Below are positions 48,904-61,650 of a stretch of 64,000 nucleotides of DNA, piece after piece; within the stretch, counting starts at the first letter, position 1; every line of letters starts with the position of its first letter. Made by a program: the position numbers and the translations under genes. Origin of the DNA: Scylla paramamosain (taxonomy: Eukaryota > Arthropoda > Malacostraca > Decapoda > Portunidae); assembly GCF_035594125.1 (NCBI RefSeq), contig NW_026973716.1:307501-371500 (forward strand), read 5' to 3'. The notes below the pieces were generated by a model. That model was not told where the DNA came from, did not search any database, and worked only from the letters and a program-made list of their open reading frames with translations.

Positions 48904-48955
<52 letters not shown>
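48773..48955. repeat. (TC)n(GT)n then (GA)n
   Basis: TC 48773-48832 and GT 48833-48864 abut; GA 48909-48955 is inverted relative to the TC tract. Confidence 0.95.
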
Positions 48956-48958
<3 letters not shown>

Positions 48959-49557
48959 CTACCTTTCTCACTTGAATAAGAGTCTTAAATCCTAACAGCT
49001 TAAGGGCATAAGGGCGGAGTATCTCAGTATATGCACCTCAACACTTCACACGGAGAGTCTGGAAGAGGTACTCGCCCCTTACCGTCTCTTATACTCGTAC
49101 ACACTGCCTGGCCACGTGTAGAGACAGGACACTGGACATGTCGCTTTTCTCTTCCCTCTCTCTCCCTCTCTCTCTCTCTCTTGCTCCTCCCCTACGCAGC
49201 GAATATTATTGTGGACCGGCGCAATTTTACAACGGAAAATATATCCGAAAATAATTGACTTCAAAATTGGAAGCGATCGACGGCAACCAGCATGCAGTGG
49301 AACGCGGCGGGCACTGGGGAAAAAAAAAAGTAGATATAAATAAATGAATAAATAAAATAACAGATAAAACGTACGACTAGCTTATCCGTTCCCATGAAAG
49401 TGAAAGCCCTTGTTTCTGCAATTGGTGTTTCAGAGGTGAGCTGAGCTGAAGCCTCGTGGATAAGCTACAGACTGAAGTGGGGAAAAAAAAATAGAAGACT
49501 ACATTGTTTTCTCAGATTAAAGACTTGGTAAGCACGAGAACTCTTATTTATTTTACT
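48956..49557. other. Spacer, no gene seen
   Basis: Short impure (TC)n at 49151-49181, A-runs near 49320 and 49483. No supported ORF. Confidence 0.45.
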
Positions 49558-49758
49558 AGAACATAAGAACATAAGAAAATAAGGGAAGCTGCAAGAAGCC
49601 ATCAGCCCTACACGTGGCAATCCCTTTATGAAACATTCCAGCCATCACCCCCATCCATAATTTTGTGTGATCATCTTTTAAACCTCCGTAATAGCTCCAC
49701 ACTAACAATCTGATTACTGAGACCATTCCTCTCACCTGCCACTCTATCTGAGAACCAA
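49558..49758 (-). mobile_element. LINE family A 3' fragment, minus orientation
   Basis: AGAACATAAGAACATAAG tail, GGAAGCTGCAAGAAGCCATC block and about 120 bp of the reverse-complemented ORF end, to the antisense of SxQxGxxxEWN-like codons near 49750. A clear family member. Confidence 0.72.
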
Positions 49759-50197
49759 TAGAGATGCAAGATGCGAAAGGCGTGGCGATAATACAGTAAG
49801 TATAGCAAGTACGCTGTTATTAGAGATTAACAAGGCGTTTTATATGTAAATTCCTATCGTAAAGGGCGCTGTCCATGCCTGAATATTGCGCTAACACTCA
49901 CCACTGCATTCCTAGACACTTCCCTTCTTCCTCCTCCACGGGGAGTAATATTCAATTTGAACAGTTGGGCTTCGTGACAAACTAACTCGCGCCCGCACGC
50001 TCCATCACACATAACTGATGGCCTTGTGCAGCACTGACAGCTTGGAAATAGGTGCAAATATTGGTTTTCCGATAATTGGGTTCTTCTTTTATAGGAGAAA
50101 AAAGGCGATGGCAGCAAGATATGATTACCCAGCAGGGGAGCGTCATCTACAATTTCATCTCTTTCAAGCTCACGTACGAACTGGCGACAGGAGCTGC

Positions 50198-50580
<383 letters not shown>

Positions 50581-51688
50581 CTATTCTTCTTTTTCTCTCT
50601 TTTATTGTGTGTGCGAAGGGAGTGGGACACTTCTGTTTCTTTTTATTCTTTTGTTTATTTTATTCTATCTTTTTTTTTTAACTGCGTGTGTGGTGAGAAA
50701 TGCTTGAGTGCCTGCAAGCGTGTTACCCAACTGCAAACTGAACAGGATCATGAGGCTTGGTTGTCGGGGGCCAGCGAGTGTCTCCTTGTGGGGTTGGGCG
50801 GTAATTGAGTGTGAGGGGATCTGTAGGGGACGGTAGACTGAAGCCCGCGTGGAACATTTGCCCTTGTGTCTACTCGTTCAAGGAGACGAAATTGAGCGCA
50901 TGGAGTCTGTCTATCTTTCTATTTTACGGATTTAACATCTTTTTATATAAGAGAGGCTCTGTCCAACGGCAACAAGGGTGAACAAAAGCCCACTAAAGAA
51001 GATATACAGTAGGAATATCTAAAATGATGAGAGTTTAAGTCGTAGGTAGGAGGAAGTACAGAGACGAGCAGGGAGGGAGTTCACAGTTTGCTGGTCTATA
51101 TTATACATATGCATATGCAACGGCGAAGAGTCGTGTCGTTCATCGAAGAAGGAGAGTAATAGTGGAGGTAAACATGGGGTTTGTAACACACGAGAGGCGA
51201 GGGGGAGGAGCAGCCATAGAAATGCAAATGAAAATGGCGTGTGAGGCAGAAGGTACATCACATCTCACCGTCCTTTCACCCCTACGACAGACATTTTATT
51301 CCATCTTTTCTCCGCGGGATGCATGACCTCACTTGTTACTCAGGGAATGAGGAAACTTACATGGCGTAAGTGTTCTGCCTGTATATATGTCTGCTTTGGC
51401 AGCGGCCAGGAGAGATGGGAACGGGAGTGGTGTGGAGGGAAGGGAAGGGAAGGGAAGGAGCAAAAGGACGCGTGGAGGACGACGAAGGAACAGCTCATTC
51501 TAGGCGTTGTATTGTCTTTAAAGTCCCTACGGTTCGTTCCGGAATTCAAAATACTCCTTAATTAACAATTCCACAGCCTTAGTGTTTTCTTGAGTGTCAT
51601 TTTTTTTATTTATTTTTCTTATTTTGCAGTATACCTACGATCATTTCCGAACCCATTTCAAAGAGTAAGTCACTGATCCACAAGTTAG
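50581..51688. other. 1.1-kb spacer, no gene seen
   Basis: Mixed unique sequence with GGGAA-type repeats near 51439-51458. No supported ORF. Confidence 0.45.
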
Positions 51689-51705
51689 AGTAGTAGTAGT
51701 AGTAA

Positions 51706-51736
<31 letters not shown>
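51689..51736. repeat. (AGT)n
   Basis: AGT units with one AAT. Confidence 0.93.
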
Positions 51737-52027
51737 TTATTTTATTTATTTCCTTATTCATTTATCGTTATTTTCCTTCTTTCTAAGGTGAAGATGTACA
51801 GACGGGTATCTACTTGATGGAGCAGCCTTCTTACCCTTATATCTAGCTAGAGTTAACCCAAAGAAAGAATTTTAATGTAAATATCATTGGCCAGAAGTCG
51901 TGACGTGTAAATTAAGCCACACCTCCTTTCTCAACCACACTCCATGTCCGCCTCCCTATCCTGACTCCCTCCTTTTTTCTACATTTCTCATATCCCCCTC
52001 CCTATCACCCCATTCGTAGTCCCCCTT

Positions 52028-52032
52028 CTCTC

Positions 52033-52118
<86 letters not shown>
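52028..52118. repeat. (TC)n, 91 bp
   Basis: TC tract with one A interruption; inverted relative to (GA)n at 52283-52339. Confidence 0.95.
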
Positions 52119-52123
<5 letters not shown>

Positions 52124-52199
52124 GATAATTGAGACTTCTTGGAAATAGACAAAATCCTGATATTTACGATTAATTTGTTAAAATTGTAATGGCAGGACA

Positions 52200-52278
52200 G
52201 CTTGTACCTTTCATCTTTCGCTGGCTCTCCAGTAACTAATCCGAGAGACAGAGACAGTTTCGCTGGCTCTCCAGTAAC

Positions 52279-52339
<61 letters not shown>
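52200..52339. repeat. Short direct duplication then (GA)n
   Basis: CGCTGGCTCTCCAGTAACTA at 52219 and 52261, the second running into GA 52283-52339. Confidence 0.92.
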
Positions 52340-52340
<1 letters not shown>

Positions 52341-52900
52341 ACCGCCGTACGGGAAGAGCTTCTGTCTAACTCCCCAGAAGTCCTGGTGGAGATGATCCTC
52401 AGGCAAAGGAGTGAGTTCCACACTTACAAGGGCATCGTGGATACATAAAGGAAGCAAAGCGTGCGGCTGGAAACACTTGGCATCCTGGACTCCCTCGCCC
52501 TTGTTACCCAGCATGCTTCCCCCTTCCACCCCCCACCCCCACCACACAGGCTACCATCGCCCTGCCCAGTAAGACTGACTGGCAGGAGGTTTGGTGAACA
52601 CACCCCCACTGGCAGGTCTGGTGGGGATCAGAGAAATCCCAGCGGCTGAGCAAGATGACTATGGAGGATGACAGTGTTCAGTCCACCTCGCTGCCGCTCT
52701 TCCACACACATCACCCCCCTCGCCACCACCCGCAGCCGCCCCACCTCACCTGCCCACCTCCATCTCCGACCAACAAGCGATCAACAACCACATCTCACCT
52801 GCCCGCCCCAACCCCCGCCACCACCAAGCCACCAGCACCCCACAACCCTCTCCCTTCAGAGAGGGAAGCAGCACACCGCGGCAGATGTCTTTTTTGTTAA
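52340..52900 (+). pseudogene. Possible decayed coding remnant, unrecognised
   Basis: GC-rich island. One frame opens REELLSNSPEVLVEMILRQR then SEFHTYKGIVDT and stops; a second frame holds TIALPSKTDWQEVW; a third, from ATG 52655, is a Pro/His/Thr-rich stretch to 52900. The pieces look like broken coding sequence, perhaps of a mobile element's first ORF, but no family motif is visible. Confidence 0.25.
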
Positions 52901-53681
<781 letters not shown>

Positions 53682-53953
53682 GAGTAAGTTGCTTTGTGTG
53701 AGGGCAACCGCCACCTTTGCTTCTGTTCTCTCATTCTGCGTTCTTATTCCAAAACTATGTTGCGCTGTTTTGCATAACCTTTGTGTGCCAATTACCGCAA
53801 CACACTCGTCACTCGTAGAATTGCCAAAATGTTTTGATGTTGTGGTTGTTGTTGTTGTCGTACGGTCTGTCTGCCACACAACCAATTAAACATTTTGACT
53901 TCATTACCGTGTCACTTCTGCATGTGCTATTACTTTCCAAATTTATCCATCAA

Positions 53954-54212
53954 TGTCGCTTTTCAAATCTTGTTTCCATTAAAGCACACAAAAATCAATA
54001 CTTCATAAGCGTCCCATCAATAATATTACAGACTCAACTGGTGATATCTCGCGGTAAACATAATCCACATTATCCAAATATTTTCTTTAAATGTCTCTTT
54101 TCAAACACCCTCTACGTTAAAACACTAAGAAATCGACACCTGGAAAACGTCCCACCGTCTATATTTCGGATCCAGCTGGTGATATCCCGCGGTAAACATT
54201 ATCCACTTCCTG
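53954..54212. repeat. Diverged tandem duplication, period 138
   Basis: TGTCGCTTTTCAAA at 53954 and TGTCTCTTTTCAAA at 54092. Both copies end with GGTGATAT(C)(T/C)CGCGGTAAACAT and AATCCAC/ATCCAC. Confidence 0.87.
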
Positions 54213-54370
54213 CAGAATAATTTCATGATCACGTATCTAACGTTGCACCTTTCCAGGTTAATTAAGACGATAGATGCGGCCTGACGGTAACAAGGGATCT
54301 TCGGCGTTCCCTGCACTGAAGCATGTTTACCTTCCCACGGCACCACCCACTGTATCGCTGCTGTGAACTG

Positions 54371-54825
54371 GAGGACGAAGCTGTGTAGTTCGCCATGAGA
54401 GGAGTAGATTACAGTTATACCACTCCAGCCAGACTTGCTCAAGACTTAGTGAAACTTTTGGTCCAATCGGCAATGCTAGAATGTCATGAGAACCTTCCTC
54501 TAAATAAATCTTCCTCTGAATAATATCAATGGAGGACGAAGCCAGACCTGTGTAGTTCACTAGTTCACTTTAAGAGGTAGTTTTATACCACCCCAGCCAG
54601 ATTCGTTCAAGACTTACTGGACTTTTGATCTTATCCTTAATGTTAGACTATCCTGAAGGTCTTTCTCAGATAATATTGCTGAGGACGAAGCCAGAGCGGT
54701 GTAGTTTGCTTTAAGAGAAGTATGTTTTACTACCCCAACCAGACTCACGCTAAACTTAAGGCAACTTTTGATTTAATCCTTAATGTCTGACTACCCCGAA
54801 GACCTTTCTCTGAGTGGTTCCGCTA
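54371..54825. repeat. Three-copy diverged tandem repeat, period 149-161
   Basis: GAGGACGAAGC at 54371, 54532 and 54681. Each copy continues with GTGTAGTT, then ACCA/ACTACCCCA-CCAGA, then ACTTTTG...AATGT. Identity falls to about 70% between some copies. Confidence 0.88.
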
Positions 54826-55725
54826 GGCTGGTCGTAGAGATACCCGAGCCTCTTCACTGAGTTCATATTTCTCAACGAGACTCACGAGCCAAATGTGGTG
54901 AATGATTTCTCGAAGCTGGAGTGTCGTACAGGCAGCGCTTGCCGGCCACCCCAGGGCTCAAGGCGCCTGGCATCGACCCAACAAAGGCAGCGTCAGGGAG
55001 TCAGCCGTCAGATAAGGCACGGTGAGGAACGGAGGGGGGATGCCGGCGGAAAAAAATATATTTATCGTTATCTGCATTTTTTTTTTAATGAAGGAGCCCC
55101 TCCCCCCCCTCTCTCTCTCTCTCTCTCTCTCATCTTGGTACTTGAAATATTGTTGGTAAAGCAAGCCAGTGGTGTGAACCTTCCTTGCGCTCAGTGCTTC
55201 TCCTCACTCCCGCCACGCCTCACGTCTCCACCGGCCAGACAGTAAGGGAACCCATGGCAGTGTTCAGGATCTTGGAATTGCCTTCATCTAACAAACAAAA
55301 GTGAAGATGAACAGGTGATTATCTGCCACATTAACCTAGGGACCCGTACCGAGAGGGAAGGTATTGTGGAGCCCGTAAAAAAATAAGAGGACTCGAACTC
55401 ATCTGAATCTAAAGGAGAAAGATGCGTCCTGCTTCCAGCACATCACTTTCTTTTTTCTTTCTTCTCTCTCTACGTAAATCGAAGGGTACAAAAGAGACAG
55501 ACTTCTGAATGTCAACTTGAGAAAACTTCAGGGAGCCAGATGAACTCCTCTTTCACGGAATATTTTCGCAATACAGATATTTTTACACGCGCAAGGGAGG
55601 CTGAACTGAAAGCTGCCAAAAATTATATAAAAAAAGAAGTCCGCTTAATTGCCGCTCCTAAACAAACAAGGAGAAAAAAAGGTTTTCAATCAGGCTTTCA
55701 ATTTAGTCCTGGGGTGACTTGCTAC
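54826..55725. other. 0.9-kb spacer, no gene seen
   Basis: Short (TC)n at 55110-55131. The ORF beginning MNSSFTEYFRN at 55540 runs into the (CAT)n tract and is unsupported. Confidence 0.45.
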
Positions 55726-55734
55726 TCATCATCG

Positions 55735-55774
<40 letters not shown>
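55726..55774. repeat. (CAT)n, 49 bp
   Basis: ATC/CAT units. Confidence 0.93.
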
Positions 55775-55800
55775 TGTACCCTGCCCTAAAAGACTGCCTG

Positions 55801-56010
55801 CTATGGAAGACCACTCACTGTCTCATCTCCGTCGACATTTATAACAGATACTCTCACCACTCCAATCCATCTCACCAAGCCATCCTTAAACTCATTTCTT
55901 GGTCTTCCTTTTGACTTTCTCCTATTTTGCTTGTCAAATTTAGATTCCCTGCTCCTAAAGACGTTAGCGGCTATGGTGAACCTCTCACTTCCTCTTCTCT
56001 CCCTTGTCAA
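55801..56010 (-). other. Weak LINE-like ORF scrap
   Basis: A minus frame contains NRRKSKGRPRNEFKDGL, resembling the GRPR-x-x-x-x-D motif common near the end of LINE ORF2 proteins. Only this short match is seen and it may be chance. Confidence 0.2.
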
Positions 56011-56356
56011 TTACAAAAGCTGCACTCACACACCACTCTCACCGCGTAGATTAAGAAAGGATCTAAAAGAGGTCATGAAACTGTATAAGGGATGCAACAA
56101 GAGTGACTGAAACAAACACATGTCCGTAACAGAAGCTCCAGAATACCAGTAGATCCATAGATGACCCTCTGAGTATTCCAACCCACCTCTTATCGTCAAC
56201 ACCACACCGACAATGAAAGCAATTCCAGTCATTCCCATTCCTAGTCTTTCTCTCATTAAGGAAACTATATTTACATTCCTACTCAGGTCTGTTCAAGGGG
56301 CAAGTCACAGCGGCCTGTCTCCTCCTCTCCCTCTCCGTCATCGTCTTCTTTTTTCT

Positions 56357-56691
56357 TCCTCCTCCTCCTCCTCCTCCTCCTCCTCACACATCCACTTTGA
56401 GTCTCTACTTTAGGCACTCACTGAAAGACTTAACTCGCACTCCTTCAGCGAAACTTTTTGTGTGTGACCTCGTCTGTTGATTTTTCCTCCTTGCATCTCC
56501 ACGGGAAAATACAGGGAAGCTTTTCTCTTCCTTTCACACTCTTTTCCTTCCTTTCTTCCTTCTCTTTTTTTAGGTGGAGGTTGACTTAATGAAGCTACAT
56601 TTTTTTTTTTTTTTTAGTTTTCTTTCTCCCACTCTCTTTGACCTTTTTTTTAATAGGTGAAAAGAAAAAAAGATGCACAATTTCCATCACC

Positions 56692-56733
<42 letters not shown>

Positions 56734-56824
56734 TGGTGGCGTCGGGTCGTGGTTTATCAGCTACAAGCGTCGTCGCATCACCGCCAGTCATTTCGATTCA
56801 CCGCAATTGGTTCTTTCCTATTGT

Positions 56825-56898
<74 letters not shown>
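56357..56898. repeat. (CTC)n and two (TC)n tracts
   Basis: CTC 56357-56383; TC 56695-56730 and 56828-56898. Confidence 0.94.
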
Positions 56899-56899
<1 letters not shown>

Positions 56900-56972
56900 G
56901 TTTCCTTAATGTTAGTCCTATTCTTTTTGTTTTTGTTGTTGTTATGAATGTAGAATAGATATATGATGATTA

Positions 56973-57161
56973 TACTACTACTACTACTACTACTACTACT
57001 ACAGTAATGACAGTCTCACCAGATCCTTAATTAGTTAACTTTCTCTATCTTTGCAACATCTCTATCTTTGCAACGAAACATCCTTCACAGCATCTAGAGC
57101 ATTATGTACACACCCACACTGCAATGCTTCCTTCCTTCCTTCCTTCCTTCCTTCCTTCCTT
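56973..57161. repeat. (CTA)n and (TTCC)n
   Basis: CTA 56973-57001; TTCC 57127-57161. Spacer without supported gene continues to 57920. Confidence 0.93.
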
Positions 57162-57920
57162 TCTGCCAACTCTGATTTTATCCATTTCAACTAAACCTCG
57201 CCTCCCCCGTGTGACTTTTACCTTGCTCCCTCTAAGGGCTAAAATATCGAGGTCTATTTCCTTCACTATAGCGACTGTGCCATATTTCCATCCTCGCTTC
57301 ACCCACGCACCTCCAAACACCCACAGCCCCAGTCTTACTTTTCCGCTTCCCCTTTGGTTCGCGGGAGGAAAAATGTTAGTCACCAAGGAAGGGTTCTCAG
57401 TCCTCTTCGTGTTTTCTCCCTTTCTCTTCTGCCTTCCACTCCTGTACGGTAAACTAGAGACTGATTATTTGGGGTTACTAAACTATTTCTTCATTTATAG
57501 AGTTTCGAGTCGTTGGGCTTGAAAATATAAAGAAAAGTCCATTCACAAAAAAACAACAACAATAACAACGACAACAATAACTACAGGCGGGCGGGCGGCG
57601 AAAGGAACACGGGCTGAGAAGCGAACACTGTATTCCTCAGCAGTGTCACCCCGCGGGCTTCATCAAAGGAGTGAGGCTCGCAGACCAAACTGTCCAGTAT
57701 ATACATAGGCAGTGGAGGTCTTCATGTGGCTGGCAGGAAGGGGCCTTTGTTCCCTTCCCCATCACATTCCGTCACTGGAAACACAGTTGGAGGGAGAAGC
57801 TGAAGGTCCTCGTCAAGGCGGAGAGGTTTGCTCGTGTGCCTGTCGATGAGGGCGATGCCTCCCTGCGGCTTCATTGATCACCCTCAGTTCTTCGCCGCTC
57901 GGGACCTGTCATCAGTGTTT

Positions 57921-58185
57921 CATGTTTCAGGATATTTAACGAGGAGCACAGCTTGACCTCTCTCTCCCCCTTGCCTTGAATCCCTAAGGTCTTTAAGCCA
58001 TGGTACCGGAGAGCTGAGTCGTCATTTCACAGTTCTCGACGACAAGGGTTCATGTCCCAGGGTCTTTAGCGAGCAACACGGATTGATCTTTCTCTCCCTT
58101 GCCTTGGGTTCTGTGAGGTCTCTAGCCCAAGAGTGATGGAGAACTGAGCCATCATTTTGCACTTCTCGTCGTCAATTCTGTCATC
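57921..58185. repeat. Diverged tandem duplication, period 130
   Basis: CATGTTTCAGGATATTTAACGA at 57921 matches CATGTCCCAGGGTCTTTAGCGA at 58051. TTGCCTTG, GGTCTTTAAGCC/GGTCTCTAGCCC and GAGCTGAGTC/GAACTGAGCC follow in order. A partial third start (TGTCATCAGTGT) occurs at both 57907 and 58190. Confidence 0.88.
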
Positions 58186-58584
58186 AGTGTAGGGCGAATC
58201 AAGGTCTCAGAGGTATGCTGTAGATGATTGAGGACGCCCTGTGAGCTACATTCCTATTCACCGTTTCAGGCTACATGCACGCAATCCTGGCGTCATTTTG
58301 CACCGGTTTGAAGACGCAGGCAGACGAGGCTCGAGGCTTGAGGTCTCCATCTGCTTGCACTATATTGTTTTTCACATAACACATGCAAAATTATTTATCA
58401 CTCATGTATATTATTCATTGCTTATAAAATACTTATCATTTTGTGGTCGCCGGAACCTTTGCTTATAGATATTTAATGTTTATAAAGCATTGGAGGTTGT
58501 TGCAGGAAGTACAGCTCTGTCTGCGTTGCAAATGACTACTTAATTTTCAGATTTTTTGTCTGTTTTTATCAAGCACTTGGTGAA

Positions 58585-58760
58585 ACTGAGATGATAGCGG
58601 ACAACAAACACATGAAAACCCTCCAGTCTTTAAGATTAGACAAATTTATGGATGGAGATGATAAATGGAAACAGGTAGGATGGTTTGATACAGGAACCGC
58701 CACACTTAGGTCTTACGTTACGGCAACTTTCCTTATTTTCCTTTGATATTATGTTCTTAA
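58585..58760 (+). mobile_element. LINE family A 3' fragment
   Basis: Contains LRLDKFMDGDDKWKQ, the diverged GCCACACTTAGGTCTTACG block and a tail ending TTATGTTCTTAAT. The most diverged of the plus copies. Confidence 0.65.
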
Positions 58761-58762
58761 TA

Positions 58763-59212
58763 CACCAAAATACCACACGGAAATACCAGAAATACCACAC
58801 CTCAAGACACAACAACAGGTACAAATATTTTCAGCTGTTACATATTCGTATTCTGAGCAAAACACACCAGCAGCAAAAGGAAAAAAAAAGAAACATAATT
58901 AATGATTACACAAAGAATGACTGGCAAGGGAAAGAGTTCTGACGAAAAAGCACAATACGCCTTTCATTCTCAGGAAACAAAAGAAAAAAGAAAAAAATCT
59001 TTAGTTTCAAAAGTTAAGGTTCAAAACGACTTAAAGAAAAAAAGAATAAAAAAAAAAAAACGTAGTATATTACCTGACCGTTTTTTTTTTTTTTCAAGGC
59101 GAGTGAAATGCGAAGTGTGGGTACAGCAACTTTGACTCGTCGACGTGAAGCGGGAAAACTGCACACTCATTAGCACCAGTAGAATGCGTAGTTTGTTTTG
59201 CAATAAATACCT

Positions 59213-59215
<3 letters not shown>
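58763..59215. other. A-rich spacer, no gene seen
   Basis: Lysine-rich frames from A-runs; T-run 59081-59094. Confidence 0.45.
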
Positions 59216-59302
<87 letters not shown>

Positions 59303-59391
59303 AGGGGTGATATGAAACAGACAGACTGACAGATAAGCACAGGCTGGACAGACAGACAGACAGATACATAAATACATACACAGATGGAAAG

Positions 59392-59477
<86 letters not shown>
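59216..59477. repeat. Inverted (GA)n and (TC)n, about 84 bp each
   Basis: GA 59216-59299 and TC 59395-59477 with a 95-bp spacer holding GACA units (59316-59364). Confidence 0.96.
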
Positions 59478-59481
<4 letters not shown>

Positions 59482-59904
59482 AGTCAGGCTCATTATTACA
59501 GAACGAAATACCCACAACTGCTCCTACAAATACACAACTAACCTTTTTATTTATTTATTTACCTTAACAACGGGCCACTTCATTTTTACAAGCCCCGCAA
59601 AGCCCCCGCCCTTTGCACACCTAATTTTGCTTAAGTGTACGATCCCCGAGCCGCTATTTCACACTGCACCGCCTCTTAAACACTGGCCTTCCTGCAGGGA
59701 TTACCGCTCACCACATGAGTGCAAATCTACACTAAGTCCAGGAGTATTCTTATGCCTTGCAGAGCTCAGGGCTTCTCTTTGTGGGACGTCGAATGCACTG
59801 TGATAAATGATCGTGGTAATTTTAAACTCTAAATAGGCTTTTTCTTGGGGATTTTCCACTTGTTTCTATCTTCTTGGAAATTGCGTTACGACAAAGCTTT
59901 CTGT

Positions 59905-60015
59905 TCTCGTTATGGAAGGGGATGACTGGTGGAAGTAGGTGCGCATATTTTGTACAGGAACTGCCACGTGTAGACCTAGTGGCTTCTTGTAGGCTTTCCT
60001 TCATTCTTATGTACT
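59905..60015 (+). mobile_element. LINE family A 3' end, short
   Basis: Begins within ATGGAAGGGGATGACTGG, then CTGCCACGTGTAGACCTAGTGG and a CATTCTTATGTA tail. About 110 bp remain. Confidence 0.65.
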
Positions 60016-60311
60016 AAAACTTAATATAGACTGACAAAAAAGAAGGACTCAAAACGCATTATCATTAAAAAAAAAAAAAACACTCATCATCATCACCATT
60101 ATTAGTATTACCTTCTTCATCATCATGACAACACAACACCGCACCGCTACCTAATCACCATCACCACCACCATCACCACCACTGTCACCTCCTGTGTGTG
60201 TGCCAAGCTGAGGTAGAGTATGTAGCTCACTGACTTGCCTTACTCGTGAGCCAACCAGCCTTGAACTTTTTTTATCTTGCATGTGATCTGGCCACGGGAG
60301 GAGTGGCGGGG

Positions 60312-60315
<4 letters not shown>

Positions 60316-60383
<68 letters not shown>
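60316..60383. repeat. (GA)n, 68 bp
   Basis: GA tract followed by a CTT/CTC-rich stretch at 60425-60510. Confidence 0.95.
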
Positions 60384-60386
<3 letters not shown>

Positions 60387-60650
60387 ATTTAACGGAATCA
60401 TAATCTGAGACACACGCAGATGTTCGTCCTCTTCCTCTTCCTCTTCCTCCTCCTCTTTCTCCTTCTTCTCCTCCTCGTTCTTCTCTTCCTCGTCCTTCTC
60501 TTGCTTCCCAGTGAGTGCTAGTTAATGAAAAGAGACAATAATGCAAAGTGTTAGAGAGGTGAAGGTGCTTGGGAAGGGAAGAAGGCACGAGTGTTGTCTT
60601 TAAGTCGAGTGCGGGTCAAGTTGCCTGCAGTCATTTCATTGTGTCTCAGT

Positions 60651-60652
<2 letters not shown>

Positions 60653-60731
<79 letters not shown>
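60653..60731. repeat. (GT)n, 79 bp
   Basis: Pure GT tract directly before the three-copy tandem repeat. Confidence 0.95.
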
Positions 60732-60733
<2 letters not shown>

Positions 60734-60747
60734 AAGAAAGCTTTTCC

Positions 60748-61142
60748 GATTCAGAATTGATTTTGGTAATGTTTATGGTAGTCATCGTATTACTGATTAC
60801 AGCTGTTAGTCATATTGAAAGTGCCAAATATTCGTCCGTGCATCTCCATAACAAGGAAGGGACTTTAAAATATGTTTAAGAATGCTTGCTGATTCATATT
60901 TTTTAGCAATGCTTATGATAGTGATCGTATCGCTAATCCCAGCAGTTAGTCATACTGTAAGTTCGACACTCCCCATAACAGGAGAGTAACCTTGAAATGA
61001 CCTCTCTTCTCCCAGATCAGAATTTGTTTTAGTAATGCTTATGGTAGTCACTGTACTGTTAATCACGGCAGTCATATTGTAAGTACCAAACACTCCCTCC
61101 TCTGTCCCTATGATAAGGAAGTAACGCTGAAACGATCCTCTC
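60748..61142. repeat. Three-copy diverged tandem repeat, period 124-143
   Basis: Copies start near 60748, 60891 and 61015 with GATTCAGAATT-like sequence, then AATG(C/T)TTATG(G/A)TAGT, then GTTAGTCATA and AAGTxxxACACTCC. Directly follows a (GT)n tract. Confidence 0.87.
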
Positions 61143-61369
61143 AATATTACTTCATTATTCACATCATGTTAATTGTCTCGGTCACGTCTTTCAAAATTAA
61201 TGGAACACAGTAATGAGGTTATAATTAAGAGCAGGCGTTCTTTTTCATTCACTGTTCAAACTAATTGGAATACGAGTGGATGTATTTTTAGCCTGACTCA
61301 CGGGGGTAGAGCTGTACATACACCATGTTTCCTCGACCGTAATCAAAGGCACGTGTTCCTCTCCTTCTT

Positions 61370-61650
61370 GCTGCAACGCTTAAATAGAACGAGCTTGTAT
61401 TGCACGTGTACAAACTATCCTAATACCGTGACTGCTTTCCTGCTCCCTGGTGTGTTGCCTGCGTGTTACATTGACAACTCAAAGGAACTCTCGAAAGGCG
61501 AAATACTTTTTCCTTGCTGCAACACTTGAATAGAAAGAGATTTTGTTGTATTTGTACAAACTGTTCTTTTACCTACACTACTTCTGTACTGCTCTGCACG
61601 CATCACGCTGACAAATAACTGCAATCAAAGGAACTGTCCACATGCAAAAT
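61370..61650. repeat. Diverged tandem duplication, period 146
   Basis: GCTGCAACGCTTAAATAGAA at 61370 and GCTGCAACACTTGAATAGAA at 61516. Both go on to TGTACAAACT and then ATCAAAGGAACT-like sequence; a decayed earlier start is seen near 61340. Confidence 0.85.

Noticed and set aside
55540..55914. ORF MNSSFTEYFRN...
   Set aside because: Runs into a (CAT)n poly-Ser tract; no donor or domain.
57600..57690. Hammerhead-ribozyme/Penelope-like core on minus (TTGATGAAGCCCGCGGGG...)
   Set aside because: The GAAA core element and stem III are missing, and no GIY-YIG or Penelope RT sequence is nearby.
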